Part shown: positions 8,060 through 15,421 of the stretch, piece after piece
How positions within the stretch are numbered: position 1 is the first letter of the stretch
How the letters are laid out: each line of letters starts with the position of its first letter
Assembly: GCA_023389745.1 (NCBI GenBank)
Contig: JAEWED010000184.1
Location: forward strand, 1 to 36,783
Direction: 5' to 3'
Origin: Actinomycetes bacterium
Lineage (GTDB): Bacteria; Actinomycetota; Acidimicrobiia; Acidimicrobiales; Microtrichaceae
Length of the DNA stretch: 36,783 nt
Position numbers and translations under genes: made by a program
The notes under the pieces: generated by a model
Told to the model about the DNA's origin: nothing
The model's database searches: none
What the model saw: only the letters and a program-made list of their open reading frames with translations

Positions 8060-8073
8060 AGGGGGGGGGTGAC

Positions 8074-9204
8074 TCAGCCCTTGATCTCGTCGATCTGGGC
8101 GATGGCCTTCTCGGCGAGCTCGGTCGGCAGCGCGGTGTAGCCGGTGGCCGCCGCCTGCTCCTGCCCGGTCGTGAGCAGGTAGCGGAGGTAGGTCTTGAGG
8201 GTCTCGGCCTTGCCGGCATCGGTCTGCTCGGCGATGGCGAGGATCCACGTCGGTGCGGTGATCGGGTACGCACCTTCACCCGGCGAGTTCAGCGGGTTGT
8301 ACGTGAGGTCATCCGCGATCTCGGCGCCCTCGAGCGCTGCCTGCACACCGGCGACGGACGGGGCGACGAACTCGCCGGCCTCGTTCTGGACGTTCGCGAT
8401 GCTCAGTCCGGCCTTGCCGGCGTCGGCCAGATCGACGTAGCCGATGGCACCGTCGGTCTGGTTGATGACCTCGGCGACGCCGGAGTTCTTCTCGGCGCCC
8501 TGGGTCGATGCAGGCCAGTTGACCTCGTCACCGCTCTCGAGCGTCCAGACGTCCGGGGCGGCGGCCACGAGGAACTTCGTGAAGTTGTTCGTGGTGCCCG
8601 AGCCGTCGGAGCGGCGCACGACGGTGATCGGCGTCGAGGGCAGCTCGGCGTCGGGGTTGTCGGCGGCGATCTTCGCGTCGTCCCAGGTGGTGATCTCGGC
8701 CTGGAAGATGCCGGCGATGACGTCGGCGCTCAGGTTGAGCTCGTCGACGCCCTCGAGGTGGTACGACACGGTGATCGGCGCGGCGACGGTCGGGAAGAAC
8801 AGCAGCGTGCCGCCGAAGTCCTCGCCGTCCTTGGGCAGCGAGTCGGAGCCCGCGAAGTCGACGGTGCCCGCTGCGAGCTGCGAACGCCCGTCGGACGAGC
8901 CGCTCTTCGCGTAGGTGACGCGCTCGGCGCCGGCGACGCCGTTGAAGTCGGCGTTGACGGCTTGGTAGAAGGCGTCGGGGAAGCTGGCGCCGCCACCGGC
9001 GATCGAGGCGGTGAGCGCCGCGATGTCCTCGTCGGAGGGGGCGCCGTCGACCGCGCCGGCTTCGGTGGTCGAGCTGCCGTCGCCGGCGTTCTCGTCGGCG
9101 CTGTCGTCGGAGCCGCAGGCGGCCGCGAACAGGGCCACCACCGCGAGCAGCGCGAAGAGCCAGGTGAGCCGACCACTGCGGATCGGTCGGGCGGAGCGGG
9201 TCAT
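8074..9204 (-). CDS. pstS: phosphate-binding lipoprotein PstS
   Basis: A 376-residue periplasmic/cell-surface phosphate-binding protein. I choose the ATG at 9204 (MTRSARPIRS) because GAAGGAG lies about 10 nt upstream and the signal peptide follows directly: basic start, hydrophobic core at residues 13-27, then FAAAC with lipidation cysteine C30. The upstream in-frame ATG at 9303 would place 33 implausible residues ahead of the signal. A Ser/Glu/Asp-rich linker (31-60) leads to the binding fold with IAGGGASFP, DFAGSDSLP and RRSDGSGTTNNF (about 197-208), the phosphate-contact loops of PstS. It is first in the pst operon and has a PHO box about 100 nt upstream. Confidence 0.95.
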   Translation of the reverse strand: MTRSARPIRSGRLTWLFALLAVVALFAAACGSDDSADENAGDGSSTTEAGAVDGAPSDEDIAALTASIAGGGASFPDAFYQAVNADFNGVAGAERVTYAKSGSSDGRSQLAAGTVDFAGSDSLPKDGEDFGGTLLFFPTVAAPITVSYHLEGVDELNLSADVIAGIFQAEITTWDDAKIAADNPDAELPSTPITVVRRSDGSGTTNNFTKFLVAAAPDVWTLESGDEVNWPASTQGAEKNSGVAEVINQTDGAIGYVDLADAGKAGLSIANVQNEAGEFVAPSVAGVQAALEGAEIADDLTYNPLNSPGEGAYPITAPTWILAIAEQTDAGKAETLKTYLRYLLTTGQEQAAATGYTALPTELAEKAIAQIDEIKG

Positions 9205-9301
9205 GCGGGTGTGTCTCCTTCGTGGAGGGATCGGGTTGCCGACGACCCCCTTGGCCATCGACGCCCGCAGCGTAGAAATCGTTCGTGGACAGCCTTCATG
9301 C

Positions 9302-9323
9302 ACCGGGTGAACACGAGGTGAAC
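9302..9323 (-). promoter_or_regulatory. PHO box upstream of pstS
   Basis: On the minus strand two consecutive 11-mers, GTTCACCTCGT (9323-9313) and GTTCACCCGGT (9312-9302), share an exact GTTCACC core. This matches the direct-repeat unit organisation of Streptomyces PhoP boxes (GTTCACC in 11-nt units). It lies 98 nt upstream of the pstS start and beyond the end of the Nudix gene. A weak AACGAT at 9283-9278 could serve as -10; I see no confident promoter hexamer. Confidence 0.85.
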
Positions 9324-9350
9324 CAGAACTGAAGATTCACCCCGCGGTGA

Positions 9351-9791
9351 TCAGGCCCTGGAATCGATGAACGAGCGGACCACGTCGCCGTCGCTCGGCA
9401 TCGTCGCGAGGTCCGCGACACGCTCCAGCGGCACCCATCGCAGCTCGTCGACCTCGTCGTCGGGCTCGAACCCGCGGTCCTCGTCCACGAGCATCTCCCA
9501 CCACCGCACCGTCTTGTGCTCGCCACGGGGTGTCTCGTACTCGACCGTGACCAACTCGGCGCCCAGTCGGCAGGCGAGCCCGGTCTCCTCGAGCACCTCC
9601 CGCAGTGCGGTGTCCTCGTCGGACTCACCCTTGTGCGCCTTGCCCTTGGGGAGGCTCCAGTCGTCGTAGCGGGGTCGGTGCACGAGCACGACCTCGATGT
9701 CCCCGTCGTCGGCGCCCGCGTCACCACCGCGCCGCCAGACCAGCCCACCTGCGGCGCGGACCTCGGGGCGACGGGCCGGGTCGGCGCTCAT
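9351..9791 (-). CDS. Nudix hydrolase coupled to ppk1
   Basis: A 146-residue single-domain Nudix protein. The Nudix box is complete at residues 50-72: G50-x5-E56-x7-R64-E65-x2-E68-E69-x-G71-L, giving the metal-binding REVLEETGL helix. I chose the ATG at 9791 because it overlaps the ppk1 stop as ATGA (9788-9791); the longer open frame upstream is a ppk1 shadow. The C-terminal histidine phosphatase domain of mycobacterial MutT1 is absent. WSLPKGKAHKGES resembles Ap4A and diphosphoinositol-phosphate hydrolases, so a dinucleoside polyphosphate, (p)ppGpp or other phosphoanhydride substrate is plausible. Tight coupling to polyphosphate kinase suggests a shared role in phosphoanhydride metabolism. 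Confidence 0.9.
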   Translation of the reverse strand: MSADPARRPEVRAAGGLVWRRGGDAGADDGDIEVVLVHRPRYDDWSLPKGKAHKGESDEDTALREVLEETGLACRLGAELVTVEYETPRGEHKTVRWWEMLVDEDRGFEPDDEVDELRWVPLERVADLATMPSDGDVVRSFIDSRA

Positions 9792-11854
9792 CGCAGGTCG
9801 ACCGCGGCGCGCTCCAGGGCGTGCCGCTGCAGCTCGAGGTGTGTCTCGACGGTGTTGTGCCGCTCCACCTTGCGCCACACGTCGTCGTCGAGACGCCAGG
9901 CGAGGGTGTCGTCGGCCAGGTCGACCGCCAGCATCTCGTCGACGCGGGCGCGCAGGTCGGGGGCGTCGATGGGCACCATCGCCTCGACGCGGCGGTCGAG
10001 GTTGCGCGGCATGAGGTCGGCCGACCCGATGAAGTGCACCGGGCGACCCGGACCGTGGCCGTTCGCGAACCGGTAGACCCGCGAGTGCTCGAGGTAGCGC
10101 CCGACCACGCTGCGGACCCGGATGTTCTCGGACAGCCCCGGCACCCCGGCCCGCAGGCAGCAGATGCCGCGCACGATCAGGTCGATCTCGACACCTGCGG
10201 CGGACGCCTCGTAGAGCTCGTCAATCAGACCGGCGTCGACCAGGCTGTTCATCTTCATGATGATCCGGCCCGAGTCGGGGGCGTAGCGACGCTCGTTGCG
10301 GATCAGCTCCGCGAGGCCGGGACGCAGCGAGTGCGGCGCCACCAGCAGCTTCTGGTAGTCGACGTCGCGGGCGTAGCCGGTCAGGTAGTTGAACAGCTGG
10401 CTCAGGTCGCTGCCGATCGCCGGGTCGGCGGTCAGCAGCCCCAGGTCCTCGTAGAGGCGGGCGGTCTTGGAGTTGTAGTTGCCGGTGCCGATGTGGCAGT
10501 AGCGGCGCACCCCGTCGCCCTCGTCCCGGACCACCAGGCAGGTCTTGGTGTGGGTCTTGAGCCCGACCAGGCCGTACACGACGTGCACGCCGGCCTGCTC
10601 GAGACGTCGCGCCCACTCGATGTTGCGCTCCTCGTCGAAGCGGGCCTTGAGCTCGACCAGCGCCGCGACCTGCTTGCCCTGCTCGGCGGCGCGGATCAGC
10701 GACTCGACGATCGGACTGCCGCCCGAGGTCCGGTACAGCGTCAACTTGATGGTCAGGACCTTCGGGTCGTTCGCGGCCTGGCGGATGAACTCCTCGACCG
10801 ACGTCACGAAGCTGTCGTAGGGATGGTGGACGAGGATGTCCCCCTGCGAGATCGCCCCGAAGATGTCGCGGAACTCGTCGTCCTCGTCGCGGGCGAGGCG
10901 GCGCTGGGTCACCGGCACGAAGTCGGCGTACTTGAGCTCGGGCCGGTCCACCTCGTACACCGAGAACAACCCGCCCAGGTCCACGGGGGCCGCATGGGGG
11001 AACACGTCGTCCTCGGTCAGCTCGAGCTCGTCGCGGATCAGCTCGAGGGTCTCGGCGGAGATGTCGTCCTCGACCTCGAGGCGCACGGCCTTGCCGAACC
11101 GCCGGCGACGCAGCTCCATCTCGATCGCGGCGAGCAGGTCGTCGGCCTCTTCGTCCTCGACGGTGAGATCCGCGTTGCGGGTGACTCGGAACGCCACGCT
11201 GTCGACGGTGTCCATGCCGGGGAACAGCTGGTCGAGGTGGGCGGCGATGACCTGCTCCAGCGGCACGAACCGCTCGAGGTCGGGCATGACGACGAACCGC
11301 GGCAGCAGCGACGGCACCTTGACGCGGGCGAAGCGCTGGTCGCCGGTCGTCGGGTCGACGACGACCACCCCCAGGTTCAGCGACAACGTCGAGATGTACG
11401 GGAACGGATGCCCCGGGTCGACCGCCAGCGGGGTGAGCACCGGGAAGATGCGGCGCTGGAACTCGTCGCGCAGCCACTCGCGGTCGTCCTCGTCGAGCTG
11501 GGACCAGCTCGAGAACCGGATGCCGACCGCGGCGAGCTCACCGCAGACCGGGCCGAGGAAGATCTCGTCGGCCCGCGAGGTCAGCGTGCGCACCTTCGCG
11601 AGGATCGCCTCGAGCTGCTCAGAGGCCGACAGCCCGTCGACGCTGCGTCGCCGCACACCCGCTGCGACGCGCTCCTTGAGCCCGGCGACGCGCACCTGGA
11701 AGAACTCGTCGAGGTTCTGGCTGAAGATCGCCAGGAACTTCACCCGCTCGAGCAACGGGGTGTTCGGGTCCTCGGCCAGCGCCAGCACCCGGGCGTTGAA
11801 GTCGAGCCATGACAACTCGCGGTTCAGGTACCTGCGGTCGTCCTCGTCGGCCAT
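9788..11854 (-). CDS. ppk1: polyphosphate kinase PPK1
   Basis: A 688-residue PPK1, the usual length, which reversibly transfers the ATP gamma-phosphate to inorganic polyphosphate. The N-terminal domain opens with YLNRELSWLDFNARV, followed by the conserved FSQNLDEFFQVRV. In the catalytic phospholipase D-like domains, the HxK motif GLKTHTK places H435 at the autophosphorylated position (same number as E. coli H435), CHIGTGNYNSKTARLYEDLG follows, and RYLEHSRVYRF supplies the second histidine, H590. The ATG at 11854 is preceded by TAGTGT and six nt, so the message may be leaderless. It heads the phosphate island and is translationally coupled to the Nudix gene; no PHO box is visible in its own short upstream region. 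Confidence 0.97.
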   Translation of the reverse strand: MADEDDRRYLNRELSWLDFNARVLALAEDPNTPLLERVKFLAIFSQNLDEFFQVRVAGLKERVAAGVRRRSVDGLSASEQLEAILAKVRTLTSRADEIFLGPVCGELAAVGIRFSSWSQLDEDDREWLRDEFQRRIFPVLTPLAVDPGHPFPYISTLSLNLGVVVVDPTTGDQRFARVKVPSLLPRFVVMPDLERFVPLEQVIAAHLDQLFPGMDTVDSVAFRVTRNADLTVEDEEADDLLAAIEMELRRRRFGKAVRLEVEDDISAETLELIRDELELTEDDVFPHAAPVDLGGLFSVYEVDRPELKYADFVPVTQRRLARDEDDEFRDIFGAISQGDILVHHPYDSFVTSVEEFIRQAANDPKVLTIKLTLYRTSGGSPIVESLIRAAEQGKQVAALVELKARFDEERNIEWARRLEQAGVHVVYGLVGLKTHTKTCLVVRDEGDGVRRYCHIGTGNYNSKTARLYEDLGLLTADPAIGSDLSQLFNYLTGYARDVDYQKLLVAPHSLRPGLAELIRNERRYAPDSGRIIMKMNSLVDAGLIDELYEASAAGVEIDLIVRGICCLRAGVPGLSENIRVRSVVGRYLEHSRVYRFANGHGPGRPVHFIGSADLMPRNLDRRVEAMVPIDAPDLRARVDEMLAVDLADDTLAWRLDDDVWRKVERHNTVETHLELQRHALERAAVDLR

Positions 11855-11860
11855 GGGCCG

Positions 11861-11866
11861 ACACTA
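11861..11866 (-). promoter_or_regulatory. -10 of a probable leaderless ppk1 promoter
   Basis: TAGTGT (11866-11861) with a 6-nt spacer to the ATG and no ribosome site. Just upstream is an imperfect 13-nt-spaced repeat of AGCGTGA. Confidence 0.5.
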
Positions 11867-11937
11867 CCCAGCGCCCGGAGCGCCGGATCACGCTTCTGGG
11901 TCACGCTCGCGGGTCGGGCAGCGGGCCCGGCGCCGAC

Positions 11938-12225
11938 TCAGCGGTTGGCGTAGTCGTCGTCGCCGAGGTCCCAGTCGAGCAGGATCAGCTCGCGCTCGGC
12001 GTCGCGGTTCACGCGCTCCTTGTTGCGACGGAACTGCGGGTCGTGCGGCGGCAGCAGCATCAGACGTGCGTTGACGCGTGAGCGGAAGTCGTTCACGACC
12101 TGCTGGTCGCCGAAGTCGGAGCGGATCTCCCAGTGCGGGGCGACGGGGCCCAGGTACACGATCGTCGCGTGCGCCTTCGGCGGCTCGGCGGGTGCATCGG
12201 GATCGATCGTCGACTGGTCAGACAT
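11938..12225 (-). CDS. conserved-looking hypothetical protein, 95 residues
   Basis: I do not recognise this protein. It is small, without signal peptide or membrane segment. A Pro/Ala/Asp-rich start (about 15 residues) leads to TIVYLGPVAPHWEIRSDFGD, then a basic central part (FRSRVNARLML, RRNKERVNRDAERE) and an acidic end (LDWDLGDDDYANR). The ATG at 12225 overlaps the end of the upstream acetyltransferase gene by eight bases, so the two are probably coupled; an ATG two codons earlier (12231) is possible. The frame is kept open with normal codon bias to a stop well clear of ppk1. The alternating hydrophobic stretch suggests a small alpha/beta fold, but no function can be assigned. Confidence 0.7.
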   Translation of the reverse strand: MSDQSTIDPDAPAEPPKAHATIVYLGPVAPHWEIRSDFGDQQVVNDFRSRVNARLMLLPPHDPQFRRNKERVNRDAERELILLDWDLGDDDYANR

Positions 12226-12778
12226 GGCCATCGAGCATACCCCCGGCCGGTCCGAGTCGCTTCTCGAGCACTGCGAAGCGGAGGTCGTCGACACGGGGCT
12301 CGCCGAAGCGGTCGTCGCCGTAGGGGAACGGACGGTGCTCACCGGTGCGGGCGAACCCGCGCCGCTCGTACCACTCGATCAGCGACTGCCGGATGTCGAT
12401 CACCGTGAGCTCGAGGCGGCTGACACCCCAACGCTGTGCGACGAGCTCCTCGGCGTGCTCGAGCACCCGACGGCCCAGACCACCGGCCTGACGACCCGGG
12501 TCGACGGCGAACATGCCGAGCGTGGCCCGGTCGGGATCGACGCGGCGCAGCTCGCAGCACGCGACCGGCCCGTCGTCGTCGGACAGCACCAGCACCGCGA
12601 CGTCATCGTCCGCGAGGGTCGCCCGCATCATCTCGTGGTCGACGCGCTGGCCGCCGAGGATGTCGGCCTCGGTGCACCAGCCCGCTCGCGAGGACTCACC
12701 TCGGTACGCCCACTCCACCAGCTCGACGAGCGCGTCGACGTCGTCGGGACCGGCGAGACGGAACTGCGGCGTGGCCAT
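12218..12778 (-). CDS. GNAT-family N-acetyltransferase
   Basis: A 186-residue GNAT protein. It starts MATPQFRLAGPDDVDALVELV, a typical beta1-alpha1 GNAT opening. The acetyl-CoA loop is seen as MFAVDPGRQAGGLGRRVLEHAEE (motif A, Q/RxxGxG/A as RQAGGLG), and motif B near the end as LTVIDIRQSLIEWYERRGFARTG. These families transfer acetyl groups to amines of small molecules or protein N-termini; the acceptor here cannot be told. I chose the ATG at 12778 since the GNAT domain begins immediately and TACCGT lies 7 nt upstream. Frame upstream of this start is low-complexity shadow sequence. The stop overlaps the next gene by eight bases. Confidence 0.9.
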   Translation of the reverse strand: MATPQFRLAGPDDVDALVELVEWAYRGESSRAGWCTEADILGGQRVDHEMMRATLADDDVAVLVLSDDDGPVACCELRRVDPDRATLGMFAVDPGRQAGGLGRRVLEHAEELVAQRWGVSRLELTVIDIRQSLIEWYERRGFARTGEHRPFPYGDDRFGEPRVDDLRFAVLEKRLGPAGGMLDGHV

Positions 12779-12785
12779 GGCCGGG

Positions 12786-12791
12786 ACGGTA
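12786..12791 (-). promoter_or_regulatory. -10 of a probable leaderless GNAT promoter
   Basis: TACCGT on the minus strand, 7 nt before the ATG at 12778; no ribosome site is visible. Confidence 0.45.
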
Positions 12792-12862
12792 CCCAGCCGG
12801 CGTGCGCCGGTCACGTCCGCGGCCGGAGTGCGGACCTCGCGGGAGTGGGGGCCGGGCGCGAC

Positions 12863-12904
12863 CCGACTCCGGCCGGGAGGGAGGGAGAGAGGGGCCGGAG
12901 TCGG
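12863..12904 (-). terminator. probable terminator hairpin after htrA
   Basis: CCGACTCCGGCC (12863-12874) and its exact complement at 12893-12904 form a 12-bp GC-rich stem around an 18-nt loop that is purely purine on the plus strand. It lies 44 nt past the htrA stop and before the GNAT promoter. There is no T-run. Confidence 0.65.
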
Positions 12905-12947
12905 ATCGATCTGTGGTGATCCCGGGGCGGCTCGGGGCCGCGCGGGA

Positions 12948-14456
12948 TCAGCGGGTGCCGAGCGTGGCGGTGACGGTCTCGGACTCGCCGTTGCGTTCGA
13001 AGCCGATCTCGACGGTGTCGCCGACCGACTTGGCACGGACGGCCTGACCGACGTCGGCCGCGGTGCGGATGCGGCGGCCGTCGACCGAGACGATCACGTC
13101 GCCGGACTGGAGCCCGGCCTCGCTCGCACCGCTGTTCGGCTGCACGGTCTGCACGAACGCACCGGCGGTCGCCGTGATGCCGAAGCGCTGGGCGACGCTC
13201 GGATCGACACCGGCGATGTCGAGGGTCTCGACGCCGAGCACGGGTCGGGAGCTCTGGACGTCACGCCCGGCCTTGAGGTCGTCGACGATGCTCGTGATCG
13301 AGTCGATCGCGAGCGAGAAGCCGATGTTCTGCGCGTCGGCCAGGATCGCCGTGTTGATGCCCACGACCTGTCCGGCGGCGTTGATCAGCGGTCCGCCGGA
13401 GTTGCCCGGATTGATCGCTGCGTCGGTCTGGATCAGGTCCGAGAGCGTGTCGCCGGTCGGCGACTGGATGGACCGTCCGAGGGCCGAGACGATGCCGGTG
13501 GTCACACTGGGCTCGTCGCCCAGGTTCAGGGCGTTGCCGATGGCGACGACGTCGTCGCCGACCTGCAGGTCCGCGGAGCTGCCGATCTCGGCGGGTGTCA
13601 CCGGCTCGGTGAGCCCCTCGGCCTTGATCAGCGCCACGTCGTTCTCGGCGACCGCGCCGATCAGCCGTGCCTCGGCGGTGCGACCGTCGGCGAAGTCGAC
13701 CTCGATGGTGCGGGCACCCTCGACGACGTGGGCGTTGGTCAGGACCAGGCCGTCCTCGCTCAGCACCACGCCGGAGCCCGCGGCGTCGCCGTCACGGGTG
13801 CCGGTGTGGATCGACACGACCGAGGGACCGACCTTGTCGAGCAGCGAGCGCACGTCGAGCGACTCGCCGGACGTCGTGTTCGACGGGCGGTTCGGGTTCG
13901 TCACGACCTGCTGTGCGGCCGGCGTCGAGGAGCCCTCGCGATCCCAGAGCGCAGCGCCGGTGACACCGCCGGCGACGATCGCGCCGACGAGACCGCCGAT
14001 CAGCGCCGCGCGGAGGCCGCCGACGTGCTTCGGGGCCTTGGGGGCCTCGGGGTGAGCGGTCGGGGTCGGGCCGGAGGGGGGCGGGGGGAACGAGTTGCCG
14101 GGTCCGTACTGGCCGCCGAGCTGGGCCCGGTGGTCGACGCCCTCGAACGCGTTGGTCGCCGTGGGCTGCTCGGTGTAGAGCGGGGCAACCGGCTCGGCGT
14201 TGGGCGGGCCGGCAGGTGTGCCGGCGAGCGGGGGCGAGGTGGGGGTCGCGCCGCCTCGCCACGGCGGGGGCGTTGCAGCGCCGTGCGGGGTCGCGGGCAC
14301 GGCCGAGGGCGACGCCGTCGGGACTCCGGGTGACGTGATCGGGTCAGCCGCGTTCGGCGTCGTCGGCGCGGGCGGCATCGGGATCGCCGAGGGGCTCGCC
14401 GCCGGAGCGGAGGGGGGCGTCCACGGGGCGGGGTCGGAGTCGTGCTGTTCGGGCAT
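12948..14456 (-). CDS. membrane-anchored HtrA/DegP-type serine protease with PDZ domain
   Basis: A 502-residue trypsin-like protease. Residues 1-145 are a disordered Pro/Ala/Thr-rich cytoplasmic region, followed by one transmembrane segment (about 148-170), so the catalytic part faces outside. The S1 domain holds the triad H243 (LTNAHVV), D273 (ENDVALIKAE) and S353 (INPGNSGGPL). A PDZ domain covers about 405-495 (SGDVIVSVDGRRI). The layout matches actinobacterial HtrA/PepD proteins that degrade or refold damaged envelope proteins. It starts at ATG 14456, 7 nt after a CATACT hexamer with a TCGACA box 16 nt further up. It is divergent from a whiB gene across 278 bp and is followed by a strong hairpin. 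Confidence 0.94.
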   Translation of the reverse strand: MPEQHDSDPAPWTPPSAPAASPSAIPMPPAPTTPNAADPITSPGVPTASPSAVPATPHGAATPPPWRGGATPTSPPLAGTPAGPPNAEPVAPLYTEQPTATNAFEGVDHRAQLGGQYGPGNSFPPPPSGPTPTAHPEAPKAPKHVGGLRAALIGGLVGAIVAGGVTGAALWDREGSSTPAAQQVVTNPNRPSNTTSGESLDVRSLLDKVGPSVVSIHTGTRDGDAAGSGVVLSEDGLVLTNAHVVEGARTIEVDFADGRTAEARLIGAVAENDVALIKAEGLTEPVTPAEIGSSADLQVGDDVVAIGNALNLGDEPSVTTGIVSALGRSIQSPTGDTLSDLIQTDAAINPGNSGGPLINAAGQVVGINTAILADAQNIGFSLAIDSITSIVDDLKAGRDVQSSRPVLGVETLDIAGVDPSVAQRFGITATAGAFVQTVQPNSGASEAGLQSGDVIVSVDGRRIRTAADVGQAVRAKSVGDTVEIGFERNGESETVTATLGTR

Positions 14457-14463
14457 GGAACCG

Positions 14464-14491
14464 AGTATGCGGCATCACCGAGCGGTGTCGA
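14464..14491 (-). promoter_or_regulatory. candidate htrA promoter
   Basis: On the minus strand TCGACA (14491-14486), a 16-nt spacer and CATACT (14469-14464) resemble a sigma-70-type promoter. CATACT ends 7 nt before the ATG, so the transcript would have a very short leader or none. Confidence 0.5.
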
Positions 14492-14502
14492 GGCCCCGGA
14501 CG

Positions 14503-14523
14503 CTCTGCGCAGAGAGGCCTCTC
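14503..14523. promoter_or_regulatory. two overlapping 12-bp palindromes between htrA and whiB
   Basis: CTCTGCGCAGAG (14503-14514) and GAGAGGCCTCTC (14512-14523) are each perfect palindromes sharing three bases. They sit just upstream of the htrA promoter and about 210 bp before the divergent whiB start. Further TCTCAG/CTGAG-like pieces recur nearby (around 14520-14550 and 14663-14683). The arrangement suggests an operator, but the protein is unknown. Confidence 0.5.
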
Positions 14524-14734
14524 AGAGCCACGTGAGGTCCGTCTCAGTTCGCCGGTCCGCTCCGGAATGCGCCGACCGGGCGGTTCTCTCCGGCGACTCA
14601 TCAACCCGGCGTCGTACCCATCGACGAACCCGCTCAATCCGCGATACGACCATTTCACGGCAGCTCTGAGCCACCTCTCAGCGCGTCGAGGAACTCGGGA
14701 ACAAAGTGGCGCCTCACCACGTCAGACTCCCCAT

Positions 14735-15025
14735 ATGAAGGCACTAGCGATAGACACGAACTGGATGTCGATCGGCAACTGCGCCGACAAGCCCCCGAGC
14801 CTCTTCTTCCCCTCCGATGGCGTCGGTGTCGACGCCGCTCGGCGCATCTGCGCCGACTGCCCCGTCAAGTCCGAATGCCTCGAGTACGCCCTGGCGAACC
14901 GCATCGACCACGGCGTCTGGGGCGGTGCCTCGGAGCGTGAGCGCCGACGCATCATCAAGGCCCGGAGCCGGGAGCGCGCCGATCGGCAGCGCTCGGAGCG
15001 GGAAGCCGTCGCCAAGGCGAGCTGA
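14735..15025 (+). CDS. WhiB-family Fe-S transcription regulator
   Basis: A 96-residue WhiB-like protein. Four cysteines, C16, C39, C42 and C48 (C-x22-C-x2-C-x5-C), would hold a [4Fe-4S] cluster. The GVWGG turn and a basic C-terminus (SERERRRIIKARSRER) follow, as in DNA-binding or sigma-A-binding WhiB proteins. The family is restricted to actinobacteria and their phages. The ATG at 14735 gives standard WhiB length; the frame extends upstream but without WhiB-like sequence. Only a weak ribosome site is present. It does not match WhiB1 or WhiB2 closely enough to name. It is divergent from htrA, and its long upstream region (14457-14734) contains the double palindrome. Confidence 0.93.
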   Translation: MKALAIDTNWMSIGNCADKPPSLFFPSDGVGVDAARRICADCPVKSECLEYALANRIDHGVWGGASERERRRIIKARSRERADRQRSEREAVAKAS

Positions 15026-15092
15026 CACGCTGGAATCCCCGTGCCCTGACATCCCCGCTGCCACCACCCCGAGCGGCCTCATCCCCCTGAGC

Positions 15093-15122
15093 GGTGCGCG
15101 TTCCCCGAGCGACCCGCGCACC
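15093..15122. terminator. hairpin between convergent whiB and tatA
   Basis: GGTGCGCG (15093-15100) pairs with CGCGCACC (15115-15122) around a 14-nt loop. It lies between two convergent genes and could serve as a bidirectional terminator; there is no T-run. Confidence 0.45.
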
Positions 15123-15126
15123 ACGT

Positions 15127-15152
15127 GCGGGCTGCGCGGGGCCGGAGCCCGC
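15127..15152. terminator. second hairpin between whiB and tatA
   Basis: GCGGGCT (15127-15133) pairs with AGCCCGC (15146-15152). It is 19 nt past the end of tatA on the minus strand and adjacent to the previous hairpin. Confidence 0.45.
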
Positions 15153-15171
15153 GATCCCGCTGGTCGACGCG

Positions 15172-15351
15172 CTACTTGGTCGAGTCGGTCGACGACGGCT
15201 CGTCGCCGTCCTCGGACTGCCCCTCGGCGATGCCCTGCTTGAACTCCTTCTGGGCCTGACCCAGGCTGCGTGCCAGCTTCGGGATCTGGGACCCGCCGAA
15301 GAGCACGACGGCGACGATCACTACGATGATCCATTCGTTGCCACTGAACAT
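15172..15351 (-). CDS. tatA: twin-arginine translocase subunit TatA
   Basis: A 59-residue TatA/E protein: an N-terminal membrane helix (about residues 7-21), the FGGSQIPKLARSLGQAQKEF hinge and amphipathic helix diagnostic for TatA, then an acidic tail. TatA oligomers form the pore for folded twin-arginine proteins in the cytoplasmic membrane. In this family FG followed by xKxP is usual; here it reads FGGSQIPKL. The ATG at 15351 is 7 nt after TAGGCT, consistent with a leaderless message. No tatB or tatC is adjacent, which is common for actinobacterial tatA genes. It is divergent from the folate cyclo-ligase gene with only 70 bp between them. Confidence 0.95.
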   Translation of the reverse strand: MFSGNEWIIVVIVAVVLFGGSQIPKLARSLGQAQKEFKQGIAEGQSEDGDEPSSTDSTK

Positions 15352-15358
15352 GTGGTCG

Positions 15359-15364
15359 AGCCTA
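15359..15364 (-). promoter_or_regulatory. -10 of a probable leaderless tatA promoter
   Basis: TAGGCT on the minus strand, 7 nt before the ATG at 15351; no ribosome site. Confidence 0.45.
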
Positions 15365-15421
15365 CAGGCCCGTCGTGTCGGCACCCCGTCGGGAGCGACC
15401 GACTCCAGGAGTCGTCATCGG

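Noticed and set aside
9605..11812. Plus-strand open frame of 735 codons
   Set aside because: Antisense to ppk1 and the Nudix gene, both of which carry full catalytic motifs on the other strand.
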